From Mycteria americana (Eukaryota > Chordata > Aves > Ciconiiformes > Ciconiidae), in the NCBI RefSeq assembly GCF_035582795.1, contig NC_134365.1, positions 38,172,135 through 38,236,134 of the forward strand: 64,000 nucleotides of DNA, in the 5' to 3' direction. Both the position numbers and the translations under genes were made by a program. The notes under the pieces were generated by a model. It worked only from the letters and a program-made list of their open reading frames with translations, was not told the origin of the DNA and made no database searches. Of this stretch, positions 39,801-51,827 are shown in pieces. Within the stretch, counting starts at the first letter, position 1; every line of letters begins with the position of its first letter.

Positions 39801-42800
39801 GAAGACAAGGTGTGAGGAACAAAGACCATCCCTTTTAAAACAAAAGTCACGCACTGTTTTTGCCAGATGCAGTTTTTTAACAGTTGGTGAGATTGCCTTT
39901 GTAATGGCAGCTAGCCGGACAGCTCTGGGATCCAGTTGGTGTATGGCACAAAAGAAGGTGCTTGTGGCTCATGCAGGCTGGTGCTCTGTGTCCCAGAGTA
40001 CTTTGTGTTCCTCTCCTACATGGAGCTTTCCAGCCTCTGACCAGTGACATCTTACCTCGGTATCGCTGCAGTGGTCCCCCCCTGCCCTGGTGCCCAGCCT
40101 CTTTTCCTCTTGGGGAGCTCCATTTCGCCTGGAGGGATGGCTCAGCTGAGGCAGCAGCTGCTGTATTGTGGCAGATTTCAGCCTGGTGCTATTAAAAAAA
40201 AAAAAAATTAAAAAGAAATCAAAATTGGTTCCAGTTTATCCTAACCATCTAAGCCCTAAATTGAGGCAGTTCAGCAGCTGCTTCACGAACAGCTGAGCCG
40301 CCTGTGCGGGGGCACCAGGAACCTCTGGGAGAGGGGCAGCTCGGACCGACAGCTAAGGGCGAGAGCAACTCCCTGCGTCAGACCTCAGTCTCTCGGTGCA
40401 GCGGTTGGGTGCCAAACCGCAACATAGCAAAGCAAATCAGAGTTGCGGGAGATGTCTTCATGAGTCTGTAAGAGAGTGTTTTTATGTCAGCGACAGAAAA
40501 GAGAACACGTTGAAACAAAGCGTTCAAATGTTGTAGGAAAACAGCTATATTTAGCTGCTCTAAAAATTGCTTAGTACCAGACATGAAGGAAATGGCTGTG
40601 GCAACCTACGCTCCTTCAGTTTCACCTGTTGCGGTGTTTCTTAAGCCTAGAAATATCTGTAAAATAAGTAAAAAAGCCATTAAACCTTCCCCAGAAGAGG
40701 CGTAAACAAACTAAATTCACTTGCCGAAGCAGCTATTGCTGAACTATGGATTGACCTTGAGCTGTGTCGATTTGCTGTAATGCAAACCATCTGCGCGCTG
40801 AAACAATTAAAGCCTTCAGATCTCCTAGGAGTTTCCTTCCTCCGATTATAACTTATGTGCTGTGGTAGAACATAGAGGTAAACAGCTAGTTAGCGTGGAC
40901 CTCTGTGTCTCTGTAATTTTATGGGGCAGCACATACAAAACCATTTTCATTTGAAGTGGCAGTCGGCTTTCAAGTAGAAAATGTAGCATATGCTTGGTAC
41001 CGAATGCTGGAGTCATAGCTCGCAAACCAGCCTGAGCTAGACACATCTGCTTCGCCTCCTCTGCTTCCCTTCCCCCCAGCTTCTCCTTCAGATGTACCAT
41101 TTTCTGTGCTTTTTAACCAAGGTTCCATAAAGCGCAAGTCATGCTGGAGAGGCAGTGCTGAAATAGGGACTGCTCTGGTGGAACGCCCCTGTGCGTACGT
41201 CTAACTTAAACCCGCCTGCCTTCTCAAACAGCGGTATGTAAATAGTGCTTCTGTGCCGCGAGTCTGTGGCCATGTCTGAAGAAAAGGGATTGGATAACAA
41301 TTACGAGCGCTTTTATAAAAATCTTGCTTACTTTCCAACTAGTTTGGTTGCCAGAAGCTCAGAGTTTACACCTCTTTAAACCCTTAAAAAATCAATCTAC
41401 GGCCATGGCATCAGAGTTTGGACATTGCTGCGGTGGGAAAATACCAGAGACATTGCTTCTGTAGCATCTCTGTACAATTTGCTATGTCCCACAATTGGCA
41501 AAATTTCATATTAAAAGCTCTGCAGTGTAAAACCTCTTTCTACATGTTCTTCCACCGTTTCTTTCCATCCGAATGATAACAGCATTAATATTTTGGATCA
41601 TGCCTTTTCAAATCACAGTGCAGAGTAATCACCCAAGCTTCGTAAAATAAGAAAAGAATTTTATTTTCTAAGAATAGTGTTTTTTTCTGATTTTAGAAAA
41701 CGAGCTTAACATTATAAACAATGTAAACAGAAGCAATGACTGTAAAATTAAATTAATTAAATATTTTGCTTTTCAAGTTAAGACTGAAAAAATAATGAGT
41801 AGATGCAGCACAGCTGCTGAGCCAGCCATGACTATTTCTCTCTGCAGCCAAAGGCTTCCATCCCAGGGAGTGACCCCTGGCCTCAGGCCAGGAACTGCAG
41901 AGTAGCTCAGGTCCACGTTTCTCAGAGCTGTCCCCTCCTAGAGCAGGCTGTGTCCTACACCCCCGTACCTGTGGATTCAAGATACGGCGTGCATGTTTTA
42001 TTGGTTCAAATTGCCTGGAAAATGTGAGGGGAGGCTGAGGGGACGATGCTGGCTGGGGTGGTAGCATAAGAGGATGGCGAAGAGCAGAGGAAGGCTGAGG
42101 GGTCCGTGCTGCTGAGATGGCGTGATTTCTGGCGTTGACTACCCCTGGAAGCACCTCTGGGGGTTGTTTTGAAGGATATGCGCTGATTTGCTGTAAAAGA
42201 GGGCCCACAAATGAACTAACATGTAAAATAAGACTATTGCAGCACCAGACCCTGGGACTGAGCTGGGGAGCTGAATTATTTGGTAGTGTAGGTCCAGGTC
42301 CTATAAATTGTAGGTTGTATTATGCATGTTATGTATAAAAGGCTATCTCTAACAAACAGACAAAAGTATATCAAATGCCAGATTTACAGTTTCCTTTGTG
42401 ACCTGAATACTGGCCTGTGTGTGACTGTGCTGGAGGCTAGAGGAGTAAGGGCAGTCTTGGTCCCTGCGTTGCAGGGTTGGGGGGGACATGTTAAGCTCAA
42501 GGCAGTCACTCATGAGGGAGGCATTTCCCAGCTTACAAGTACTGGTCTTTGAGTCAGAAATATGTCCTGTTTGTGTTCTATTTTTTATAACATCGGTGTT
42601 TTTTTGTTAATGAAACAGATAAGAATAAGTCATGTCAACTTGCCCTGCATCAGCCCAGGGCCCTGGCTCTGACCTCTTCACCCATGGCAGGACCAGACGT
42701 GGCAGCAGGCGGAGGCATAAATAGCTTCTTTCCCTCAGGGTGGGACGGTTCTCCTGCTGCATCTAAGTGCAAATGTTGCTTATTTTTCCTCTGGTGATCT

Positions 42801-43476
42801 CTTTTTTCCACCGAAGTGCTGTCACTACATCTAAGTGGTAAAATGTAGGTAGAGGAGACCAAGAGCCGCACAGAAGCAGGAAACCTCTCACAAGGCTTCG
42901 GCCCCGTGCGGTCTGCAGCTCTGCTGGACTTCTCACTGATGTAAGGCATCCACTCCCTCCCTTCCTTTTGCCTCCGTATGGGAAGCCAGGAGGCTGACTT
43001 TAAATCTGCTAAATAGAGGATTCAAGATGCTGTGCACATCATTCCACAGTTTTGAAAGAAAAAATGAAGCACCATATATTCTTTTTTTCCTTTTCTCTTT
43101 TCTACTTCTCCAGTATCTTCTCAGCCCTGACACATATGCTTTCTTTAGCTGCCTTTTCATGTAGTGTACTTTTCCCGTAATTATCCTTTTAAATTTTTCA
43201 GTATATTTTTTCTCTAAATCTTCCTTCCAAATTAGAAACATACATCTCAACTTTCCTCAACATGTGCTCTTTTTTCACCCAGAAATCTGTCTGGTCATTT
43301 TTTCTGGGATTTTCAGGAATTCTGGGTAGAAAAATCTGACTCTTATTTCAAAATATTACCTTTTTTGTTTGTTTTTTACTTTGGCCAATTTGCCTATTTC
43401 TCACTTCTATTTTTTTCCAGTCCCTGAACTCCTGTCTCTTCTTTAAACTGTCCAACTTGTTTTATCCCTGCACTGG

Positions 43477-43526
43477 TGACAGCAAAGGTGGGACATTCCC
43501 ACCTTTGCATGACAGCAAAGGTGGGA
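43477..43526. repeat. Direct-inverted-direct repeat with a perfect 12-bp hairpin
   Basis: Seen: GCAAAGGTGGGA at 43482-43493, a CAT loop, and its exact reverse complement at 43497-43508. The 17-base TGACAGCAAAGGTGGGA at 43477-43493 then repeats exactly at 43510-43526. This arrangement is what a replication template switch leaves. Confidence 0.9.
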
Positions 43527-44571
43527 ATCGGGAAGCCTTAAGCTGGTGAATGGGACATGGGCCAAATGTGAAAGGAGCTAGTGAGAGTTAGCTAAAAGAA
43601 GGGCTGATTCAGGGCAAAATTTTCGAAGGTGGTCACATCCTACTGAAAATGTGAGAAATGTTAATCTTGTGCAGCGCTGGCAGAAGTACGGGTAAAAAAA
43701 AAAATGAATTACCTTGCATTAGCAGCTGGCAGCCCCTCCGGTGCCTGCCGGGCTTGCAAGCTGGGGAGCAAGTGGGCAGGCACGAGCACGCAAGCGGGGC
43801 TGCTCTCCTGCAGCCCCCAGCGTTTCAGCTGGCAGGGCTGGCTCAGCAGGTGTAGGGCACTGCACTTCAAGGCTAATTTTTTCAGATTTTTCCAGCTAAG
43901 GGTGGACTGGATGGATTAGACAAGCATTTCAGCAACAAGTTGTCCGATCTGTTGTCCTGTCAAAGAGCGCTGTCTTTCTGGGATGCTTGTCTTCATGGGC
44001 TGCTGTCAAGATTATTCACTAGAAAGTCCTAAACTTGCAGGGACAGTTTCTAGGGAGTTTCTACTATCTATCACAATCAGATTTATTAAACAGAGCAAAA
44101 TGTCATCTCGTACACAGTATGACAGGACAATTTCTTGTTCTTTGTCTAGGAAATGGCAATGTGGACGTGATTCCCTGACCAGAAGGCCCCTTCCCCCACC
44201 AATTCACTAGTTTGAGGACAGATGCTGGGAATCAGATTGCAGCTACAGCGCATTAGGGCTCACATTTTAGTGGTATCCACAAGCACGCTGAGCTTCCACA
44301 GTTGTGGTTTCTATACTTGAAACAGAAGGTCCTAGTTAATTTTACTGCCCCGAGTATTTTTACATACTGTTAGCAATTAGGAAGAGAATTAAAAGAGGAG
44401 AATGTCTGTTTTCTGTACACTTTATTATAGAATATTTCCTTAAGATTATATTTTCTCATATAGTAGCTCTACTGCTTACCCTGGCAAGGCAAGGGTGCTT
44501 ACAGAGAATTAGATGACAGAGCTCCCAGGCCTCTGAGCTTCCCTTACACCACCCTTAGCTTATACTTACGT

Positions 44572-44650
44572 CTGGCTATTCACATCAATGGGACTGTGCG
44601 AGTAAGGATGAATTCTTCACCTCTTTATTGAGTCGGGGCTTTGGGGCTAC
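44572..44650. repeat. Possible copy of the same palindromic interspersed repeat
   Basis: Seen: ATCAATGGGACTGTGCGAGT at 44584-44603 followed by AAGGATGAATTC, and TTGAGTCGGGGC near the end. The core 10-mer is shared with the copy at 18.26 kb. The ending resembles the TGAATCGGGGCC end of the old sauropsid repeat. Confidence 0.4.
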
Positions 44651-45469
44651 ATCTGGGCGCTGACAGACTTGTGATCTGACATTGTTAGGGCTGGCTACAG
44701 CAGAAGCTAAAAAGGCCGTTGCAGCGGGGAACGGATTGCCAGATGTAACGTGGCTCTCAGCTTTGAACTCTTACTACTGCTGGTACATCCACTGATCTGT
44801 CTGTGCCACAGAAATCCAGCCTTTGAAACGAGAGTGACGGGCAGGGCAAGACTCAGTTTGGTACATTTGCACAGCTCTTTGAAACTCTCTGATTAAATGT
44901 ATGACAGACATATAAAATATTTGTTCATCATTTGTACTGTAAAATCTACCTTTTCTTATCTGTGACAAGAAAGTACCTGTTTAATAATGCAGTTTATAGT
45001 CAACTACTAGCAAATGTCTCTGTTTTGGAGAGCACTGCTGCCTAATTGGGATGGAAATAACCTGGAAGAAAAATGCATACAAGTAGAGTAGAGGATTGCT
45101 TTATGAGCTTTATCCAAATCATTTCAAAGGCAACGGGAGTCTCTCAGTTGGTCCAGGTGGGTTTTGGGCCGGGGCAGGATGTGGGGAGTTTGGCACTCAC
45201 ACCACGGGATGAGGCCGGACTCCATGGCAGCGTCTTCAAACTGCAGAAATACTCCCTTGGTGAAGGCTGTACTTGTGGTCTTACCCTGGCCAATCTTGAG
45301 TCATCTTGCTAAGCTGGATCAACGACACTCACATCTTTTTGAGATAAAAAGGGGTATTGCTTGAATATTCTGGGAAGCCGTCGAACTCTAACCCGAGGCT
45401 GATGGTAATTCTAAAACTGTCAGGAAGGGTACAGTTTTACCTCTACAGCTTTAGGTAGGAACCCAGAAA

Positions 45470-45575
45470 AAGTCCCCAATCCTCCAAACTATGTGCATGT
45501 TTAAAATAATGAGTAGCTCTATTGATTTCAGTAAGATTGTGCATGTGGGTAGGTGACCACATGTTTCCAGCATCG
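45470..45575. repeat. Palindromic interspersed repeat copy
   Basis: Seen: AATCCTCCAAACTATGTGCA, TGAGTAGCTCTATTGATTTC and AGTAAGATTGTGCATGTGGG, that is, left arm, centre and right arm with GTGCATGT appearing on both sides. This fits the old sauropsid repeat with a TGAGTAGTCCCATTGACTTC-like centre. Diverged and non-coding. Confidence 0.5.
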
Positions 45576-47439
45576 TAAAAAAGGAGACAAGCACAATCTT
45601 CTCGTTCCGTCCCTTTTCTGTCCCTCTTCAAAATAATGTAGGTCTGACTGCTCCAAGCACAACCCCCAGATGGGACGGGGGAAGAGAACTTGCTCTGGGT
45701 TCTGTGATCTTCTGACCAGTCCAAGTATGGTAGAGGAAGACCATGGATTTGGTGCGTGACTGCAAGTGCGTGAACGTGTGACTAAGAAAGCGATTACGTG
45801 GGTTATTTTTAGTTTCCAGGTATCCCTTTTGTTTTGAGGATTTTGGATGAAAGAGTTGCACCAAGGGGCATTAAGGGTTGGGCAGATTAAGAATTTTAGG
45901 AGCTGGAAAAGGATTCCTGACAATGCTGTCCAAGGTTGTATCTGCCATAGCAAGTACATGTCCCCATGGCATTTCTTCACCAGGAGATGGAGAGAGGCTG
46001 TTTAGTTGGCTCCTGTTTGTTTTCAGTCTGCACTCATGTGCCTGTGTGGCTGGAATGACCTTGTTTGAATTAACAAGTCACTGAGTATGAATCAAAGGGT
46101 AATTGTCATTGCTGCTGGTGGTACTAAACAGACCTGAGCTATTAATTCAAGACAATTGGGAGAAATGAGTAAACAGAAAGTTTGCTGGTGTAAGGAAGCT
46201 GCAGGCCTGAGTGGATGTTCCGTGTTGGTTGTATTTCGACTTTATTGCTTTGCTTTGATCATTTGAAATTACCAGTTTTCAGCCAGAATGTAGAAAAAAC
46301 TGAAGCCACACAATTTCTGAATTATTTTTTCTGATTTTAAAGGGACAGTCTGTTACAAACTGTCTTACCTTGCTCTGCAAACTTGTTTTTGGGTAGTCTT
46401 TGCTATACAGCCGTAGTTTGCATAATGGACATCATGGAATAATTATATTTCCCTGTAAATATGTTACAAATAAGCCAAATCCAAAGTGTTATTAGGTATG
46501 AACCCGTTTGGATTTCAGTCCTAAGCATATCTTAAGATTTAGTATGTTGCATAGGGACTAATCATGGATAAAGCTATGTCCATCGTCAGGCCTTTACAGG
46601 ATCAGGGCTGGCGATTGCAGACATGTGAAGGTGGAAAATAAGAGGGAGAGAGCGAACCGCAGGACTCCAGAAGTGACCGGAAGGGTTCCTGAAGCAGACA
46701 GGGGCTGGGGGCATCTTGCAAATTCATAGCAATTATAATTAGAAATATTGCTAGGGTCGTTAATGAAACTCTTCCTGCAAAACACTGGAGACACCAGGGG
46801 ATACTAATGCAGGTTTAGAGGGAGGTAAGGAAGTTTAGTCCCTGCACTGACCCTTCCCTCCCACAGCCCACGTCCTGCTTCCCGTCACTGCTCCCAGCCC
46901 ACCGGGGGCTGCTGCCCGCGGCTGCGGGGCCACCGCAGGTCCTGCCTGCCGGAGCATGTAAGCACCCTTGCAGGGCTTCACCCAGGGGGGACCGAAGCCT
47001 GGGGAGGTAGGAAAGGAGGAATCTGTAGGCTTCTCCTGAGATCTCCACATTACCGTTTTTATTTTAATAGAAACGTAGTCTTAAATGCTGCAGGACTCCC
47101 CAAGCCCATGCCCTATCTTGCTTTTAGCTTTCCTGCTCCTTTCACCCAGCGCCTTTTGATGTAGTTTGGCAAAAATCTGGAGAAAAGACCAAGGCTTGTG
47201 TGTAGACCTGAGCTTCTTGGTCCCCGGGGCTCAAAGCAGCCTTACTGGCCGAGTGAATGCTTAGTAGCTTTCCCATTTTAATGAGTCCTCCCAGTTTCTA
47301 TGTCAGAGGGCTGAGGGGATGTTTTAGAAACATGTAAACATCATGCAGTTGCTGATGGAGTTAATGTAAACTCTATAGGATGCTTTATCAGTTGTCCCTT
47401 TGTTTAGTCTGGGAAGCAGAAGAATGGAGGGAACAAAAA

Positions 47440-47715
47440 GAGTCCTCAAGTACCCAAAAGGTTGCTATAAAAAACAGGGATGGGCTGTTCTCCCTCTCTT
47501 TCTTTTGCTAAGAAGCAAATGGGCAAGGTTAAAGATTTAAAATGGGATGTTAAGAAAAACTTTCTAACTCAATAAATAGCTTAAACACTGGAAGGAATGA
47601 CCCATGGGGGAGATGTTACACTACCATACTGTATTTCAAGAATGGGTTAGCACAAGACCTGTTAGGGATGCTGTAAAGTCCTCGGTTCTTCTTCAGAGCA
47701 GGGGATGAATTTACT
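47440..47715 (+). mobile_element. Ancient CR1-type LINE fragment (3' region)
   Basis: Seen: GTTAAGAAAAACTTTCTAAC, then AGCTTAAACACTGGAAGG, AAGAATGGGTTAGCACAAG, ACCTGTTAGGGATGCTG and TCAGAGCAGGGGATGAA. The order corresponds to the CR1 3' untranslated segment, where the consensus has a removed pair (the GGAACAG and CAGGTTAGACAA blocks). It lacks the final octamer repeats and has no coding capacity. The left border is uncertain. Confidence 0.6.
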
Positions 47716-50700
47716 GAACTACCCCTTGTAATCCTGTTCAGCCATACTTTCGTATAGTATTGTGATCACTTCAACAAAGTGATATTTTAATACGAATAAA
47801 CAAAGGAAGCTGCAGGACCTTGCGAAGCAGTCCACCTGTATGAAATTTGATGTCTGGTTCTAAGGCTTATTTCAGTTATGGTAGTTGAAAGTCCTAATCC
47901 TTGCCAGATTTATAAAATTATTCACACCTGTTTTGCCATTTAGGAAGTTCAGCTTTAATTTCCACTTTTATGGAAGCTATGCCTGATGTTTCATTTCTCT
48001 GAACTGACTCTCCAAAACCACAAAGTGATTTAAAGCTGAATTTTATCCTTGAATGTAACAGTGATTTTAAATATTGTTTTTCCCCCTACACCACAAAAAG
48101 CTGTATATGACACAGGTTATCTTTGCCTGTGATTGCTTTTTATTAATATTTTATTCATGAGACTCTTGCTTTGGAACACAGAGTGCCCATTACTATTTTT
48201 GGTTGTGTTACTTGAGTCACCACTTTTGACTGGCTTGAATGGGCTATAGTTAAAAAATATTCTGAAATTCTACCCATCAAGCTTTAGTGAAAACCCAAAA
48301 AAGTTTCTTCTCCTTTTCTTCACAGGTGCATTTGTAGCACTACTTGCTACTTGAACTTAATGTTCATTTAAAAAGAAAGCATCTCCTCCTTCTTGCCAGT
48401 TGCCAGTGTGATACTATGAACACTGATTGCCAGCTTAATTTCTCACTGGGTTGAATTATTTCTTGGAAGGACTGATTGAGAGCCTCATAGTGCTTGTTGA
48501 TGTTTTAAATCTCTCTCCTGTGCCACATTCCTTGGCTTTTAACTTCATTATTTTAACCTAATGCTTCAATAATTCTACTTAAGAACAAGTATGCTTTCAG
48601 AAAGCTTATTACTAACTTTATCTTGAGACATGGCTGCCTTTGTTTTCATTATGCAGTGGTTTGGTGGTTTTTGTTGACTATTTAAGAGGCCTGTCAGAGT
48701 GAACCAGAAAACAACACAGGGCTGGTAGTGTAGAGGTTTCAATGCAGCACCTAACGAAGAGCCTTGGACAAATCTTACCTAGGCAAGATCAAGAAGTCAA
48801 TTTGAGAAGGTGGAAAAGGACTTGTCTGGCGACAGAGACCTTAAAAATATGAACAGAGAGTAGCCTGGGAACAGTGAAATCCACAGGGGTACCGATTCAT
48901 CTTTAAGTATCAGCCTTGCAAAATACTTGATAGACTTTGGATATGTTATTTGCAAGCACCAAGCAAATCAAAATTGAAAGGCATCACATCTGTTTATATC
49001 TTCATGTGAATTGTTTGATTCAGCGTCACATCTCTAAGCAGCGAGGTGCTTAGAGACATGGTGTAGTGGTGGTTTTGGCAGTGTTATGTTTATGGTTGGA
49101 CTCGATGATCTTAAAGGTCTTTTCCAACCTATATGATTCTGTGATTCTGTGATCTGAAAAAAATCAAAGAAAAAAATCACTGTTAAAATTAGTAGGCTTA
49201 GTTGAGGAGTGAACTCATATTGGAAGATATTTCACAAAGAACTTAGATGTATTTTCTCCATCGTTCTTTGCTGCAGCAGGAGAAAACGATACTGTAAATC
49301 TTTCAGTGTTACCAATATAAATCATGCTTGACAGGCAAGGTGAATGTCATATGCCTTGCTGCCAGAGAACATACAAACTCCAGCCCAAGGACTTGCAACT
49401 GATCTTGCACAGATGGACTCAAGCTCCCTTGCAGCAGCTTATTGTCTAAATGATCCTCTTTGCCAGCTCGATGGTCCACCCACGCACTATCGGGTTTGAG
49501 GCTGCAGCCAAGCAAACAAGCTATGCACACAGTGCCTTTTGTTGCTGGGGAGTCCGTCAAGTGTGCCAGCAGATTACATTTAAAAATACCTTTGTAGTTT
49601 GAAAACGCAAATCCCTTTTTGTAGCACACCCGAGTCACTTAAAAACCTTCACCTTAATCGTGATCGTGGTCAGGGGCGTTATATCCAAAAGCTTTGTAAT
49701 CTGAGGTTGCTGGGTCTTGGACAGGTTCAGAGGCAAGCCCAGCAGCTCTCTGGTGGGACTTCCTTTTGGCATGGGGCTGGTCTTGGCGAGCCAGGTAACA
49801 CAAAGCTCATTTGTCTAAAGCAAGCATTTTAATACGTTTTAGTCGCATTCAAGTAACTTGGCATTCAACTTAAAGCTATTTTGAATACCATGGGGCTTTA
49901 TAGTGCCAACAAGTAGGCTCAAGATCTGTCACATTCGCATCTACGCTGTTAGACTCAATTATTTGTTTTTAAAAGCTATGCAGCCTTCTAATCTGCCAGA
50001 TGCCAAAACTCCATACAAAAACCTGGGAGAATCAGAGTTGATGGGAAAGTAAGGATTTAACACCTCCTGAACTGATTAACTGGTTTTAGTTCTCAGTGTG
50101 AGTTGTTTTGCTGGTGTTGAGGTGACTTTATCAGTATGTACGGCATGCTGATGCAGGAAGAGCACCTAACTGGCAGAAACAGACCCAATCCGCACTCGGG
50201 GGGGGGGCATAGGAACGGCTGCATATAGCAGATGAGGAGTTTGTGAGGGGCCAGCGAGATGGGGATGGGGAAGAGGGAAAGGAGACATCAGCTAATGGCG
50301 TCCCAGATACATCTGTGGCCGAGTACTGAGACCACAGGAACTGATATATTGGCTTAGACCGCGGCTTGGTAAACATGCAACTTCACATCTGTTTAATCTA
50401 AGGCCGTGCTGTTGCTGAAAGATGTAGCCTGCCCTCCTTCCTGGTCCCCACAGCCCCGTCTCACAGGGTTTGCTCCGGTGGCGAGTGGCTGATGTGACTC
50501 ACTTCCCCCTGTGGGACCGCTGCCGTGGCACAGGGGGGACAGCAGGAACGCCGGGCTGAGGGCGTGCAGGAAAGGCAAGTCTGCTTTCTCGGGCAGCTGC
50601 GTAGCCTTAGGAAGCTGTACCTTAAACCCAGTATCCTGTCTGTGACAGTGACCAGCCCTAGATAAATTAAGGGAAGACATGAGAAACTCTGAAGCAGGTA

Positions 50701-51239
50701 ATTACAGAGTGACTTGGCCTTCAGGCATTGTCTGTCATTTCCCCCATTAATGACAAGTTTGATATACGCCCTGTGTCTTATCAGAACTTTTGTGCATTTA
50801 AATATGTTTCCCTGTTGCAGCCCTGGATATTCTTGCTATCCATACACATATCTAATCTCTGCTGGGTCTTCACAAGCCTCGCTCCTCCTTATGGCCTGGG
50901 GCGATGAATTCCATTGACTTAATAGTCTGTGGGCCTGATGAGGGAGGAGAGGCCAGGGCCAGCCACCCGCAGCTGCTGCGGGAATTCAAGGTTGTTATTG
51001 CTCAGCACGATTGGGTCTGCTATCGGTTGCAAAGCTTAAATTCAAAGATCCCTGGAAGAACAAAGCAGGAAAGGCTTGCAATTGTTTTGCCATTGGTTAT
51101 TTTTTTAATAACTTTGTTCTCACAGGCGCATAGGAGAGGGAAATCAGGTAATTATGGGGGAAAAGTTTGGGACCTTCTTTCTTTAGCCAGGCCCCCCTCA
51201 ACTGCCCCGTTGCTTGTAATTAACGAGGGGGGGTGCTGA
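47716..51239. other. Intron sequence leading to the promoter island
   Basis: Contains the CR1 3' end at 49042-49154 and a 10-base G run at 50198-50207. No exon seen. Sequence becomes GC-richer from about 50900 toward the island. Confidence 0.6.
49042..49154 (+). mobile_element. CR1 retrotransposon, 5'-truncated 3' end
   Basis: Seen: GGTGCTTAGAGACATGGTG, TGGTTGGACTCGATGATC and CTTAAAGGTCTTTTCCAACC, then the terminal octamer repeat (ATTCTGTG)2. Known: this is the standard 3' tail of avian CR1 LINEs, which are usually severely 5' truncated and make no target-site duplication. At about 110 bases it keeps only the 3' end. It is much better preserved than the other CR1 remnants here, so younger, and is the best taxonomic marker for a bird genome. 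Confidence 0.92.
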
Positions 51240-51627
51240 GGTATCGGCACAGAGGCCGGGAGGAGGGTCACTAACTCCAGCCCACGCCCGTGCTTTGATC
51301 TTCCACCCCCCCCCCTCGCCGCCCCGCGGCAGTCGAGCCCCGGCACCCGGGCTCGCCGTGCCGCCGGGACCGCCCCGCTCACGCCGGGCCGGTGTTTCGG
51401 GGCCCGGGGGGGCGGGAAGCGGTCGGCCCCCGCCCCCTCACCTGCTGCCCGGGGCGGGCGGGGGCGTCGCAGCCTGGCGGGGCTCGGAGCGGCGCTGCCC
51501 GCGGAAACTTGTGCGGCAGGAAGGGAGCGGAGGGCGGGAGCGGAGCCGCCAGAGCAGCAGCTCCTCCTCCTCCTGCTGCGCCCCGGGCCCGGCGGCGCTG
51601 GGAGAGGAGCGGCAGCGGCGGGGCCCC

Positions 51628-51702
51628 ATGCGGCGGCCGGGACGGTGCTCTCCGCCGCCCGGCCCCAGCAGCAGCAACAGCAGCCGCCGCCGCCGCCGAT
51701 GA
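51628..51702 (+). promoter_or_regulatory. Upstream ORF overlapping the RASSF3 start by ATGA
   Basis: Seen: ATG 51628 opens a 24-codon frame rich in Pro, Ser and Arg. Its TGA (51700-51702) overlaps the main ATG (51699-51701) as ATGA. It is in a different frame from RASSF3. Inferred: if transcription starts upstream of 51628, scanning ribosomes meet this ATG first, and the overlapping stop/start could allow reinitiation or lower RASSF3 output. It is not proposed as a functional protein. Confidence 0.55.
51666..51698 (+). repeat. Triplet tract (CAG)3 CAA (CAG)2 (CCG)5 just before the start codon
   Basis: Seen: eleven consecutive triplets run directly into ATG 51699. In the frame of RASSF3 they would read Gln then Pro, and in the upstream ORF frame Ser/Asn then Arg. 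Known: mixed CAG and CCG tracts in GC-rich first exons are prone to length change. Inferred: probably 5' UTR, with possible length polymorphism that could affect scanning to the start codon. Confidence 0.85.
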
Positions 51703-51827
51703 CCTGGACCAGCAGCATGAGCAGCGGCTACAGCAGCTTGGAGGAGGAGGAGTCCGAGGAGTTCTTCTTCACCGCCCGCACCTCCTTCTTCAGGAGGCCG
51801 CCGGGCAAGACCCGGGCCGCCCCGCAA
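51699..51827 (+). CDS. RASSF3: RASSF3 short-isoform first coding exon (partial CDS)
   Basis: Seen: 43 codons from ATG 51699 to CAA|gtaagt, phase 0. Residues 1-9 are MTWTSSMSS. They are followed by GYSSLEE, an acidic run, FFFTARTSFFRR and a basic Gly/Lys/Arg end. Known: SSGYSSLEE and FFFTARTSFFRR match human RASSF3. RASSF1C and RASSF5C have related but distinct versions (SSGYCSQED and SSGYCSLDE), so RASSF3 is the best assignment. The rest of the protein, an RA domain that binds Ras-type GTPases and a C-terminal SARAH helix that pairs with MST1/2 kinases, must come from exons beyond this window. RASSF3 is described as a growth-suppressing, pro-apoptotic adaptor. Start choice: ATG 51699 gives the MTW start shared with RASSF1C, whereas ATG 51717 gives the MSSGY start annotated for human RASSF3 and has the better -3 base (A). 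No in-frame ATG was seen just upstream; the codon at 51645 is GTG. Confidence 0.92.

Larger units (their letters stand above)
36837..47439. other. Intron of the long RASSF3 form, no exon seen
   Basis: GC-richer patches at about 37470-37720 and 43720-43860 give overlapping open frames on both strands by composition. A very basic 105-codon minus-strand frame at 42933-43250 is Lys/Arg-rich without a domain I recognise. A 150-codon minus-strand frame at 45528-45980 overlaps a repeat and is not supported. Confidence 0.5.

Noticed and set aside
45528..45980. 150-codon minus-strand open frame
   Set aside because: It overlaps a palindromic repeat copy and has no recognisable domain.
51645..51698. 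In-frame N-terminal extension of RASSF3 with poly-Gln and poly-Pro
   Set aside because: The first codon at 51645 is GTG, not ATG. The tract is better read as 5' UTR.
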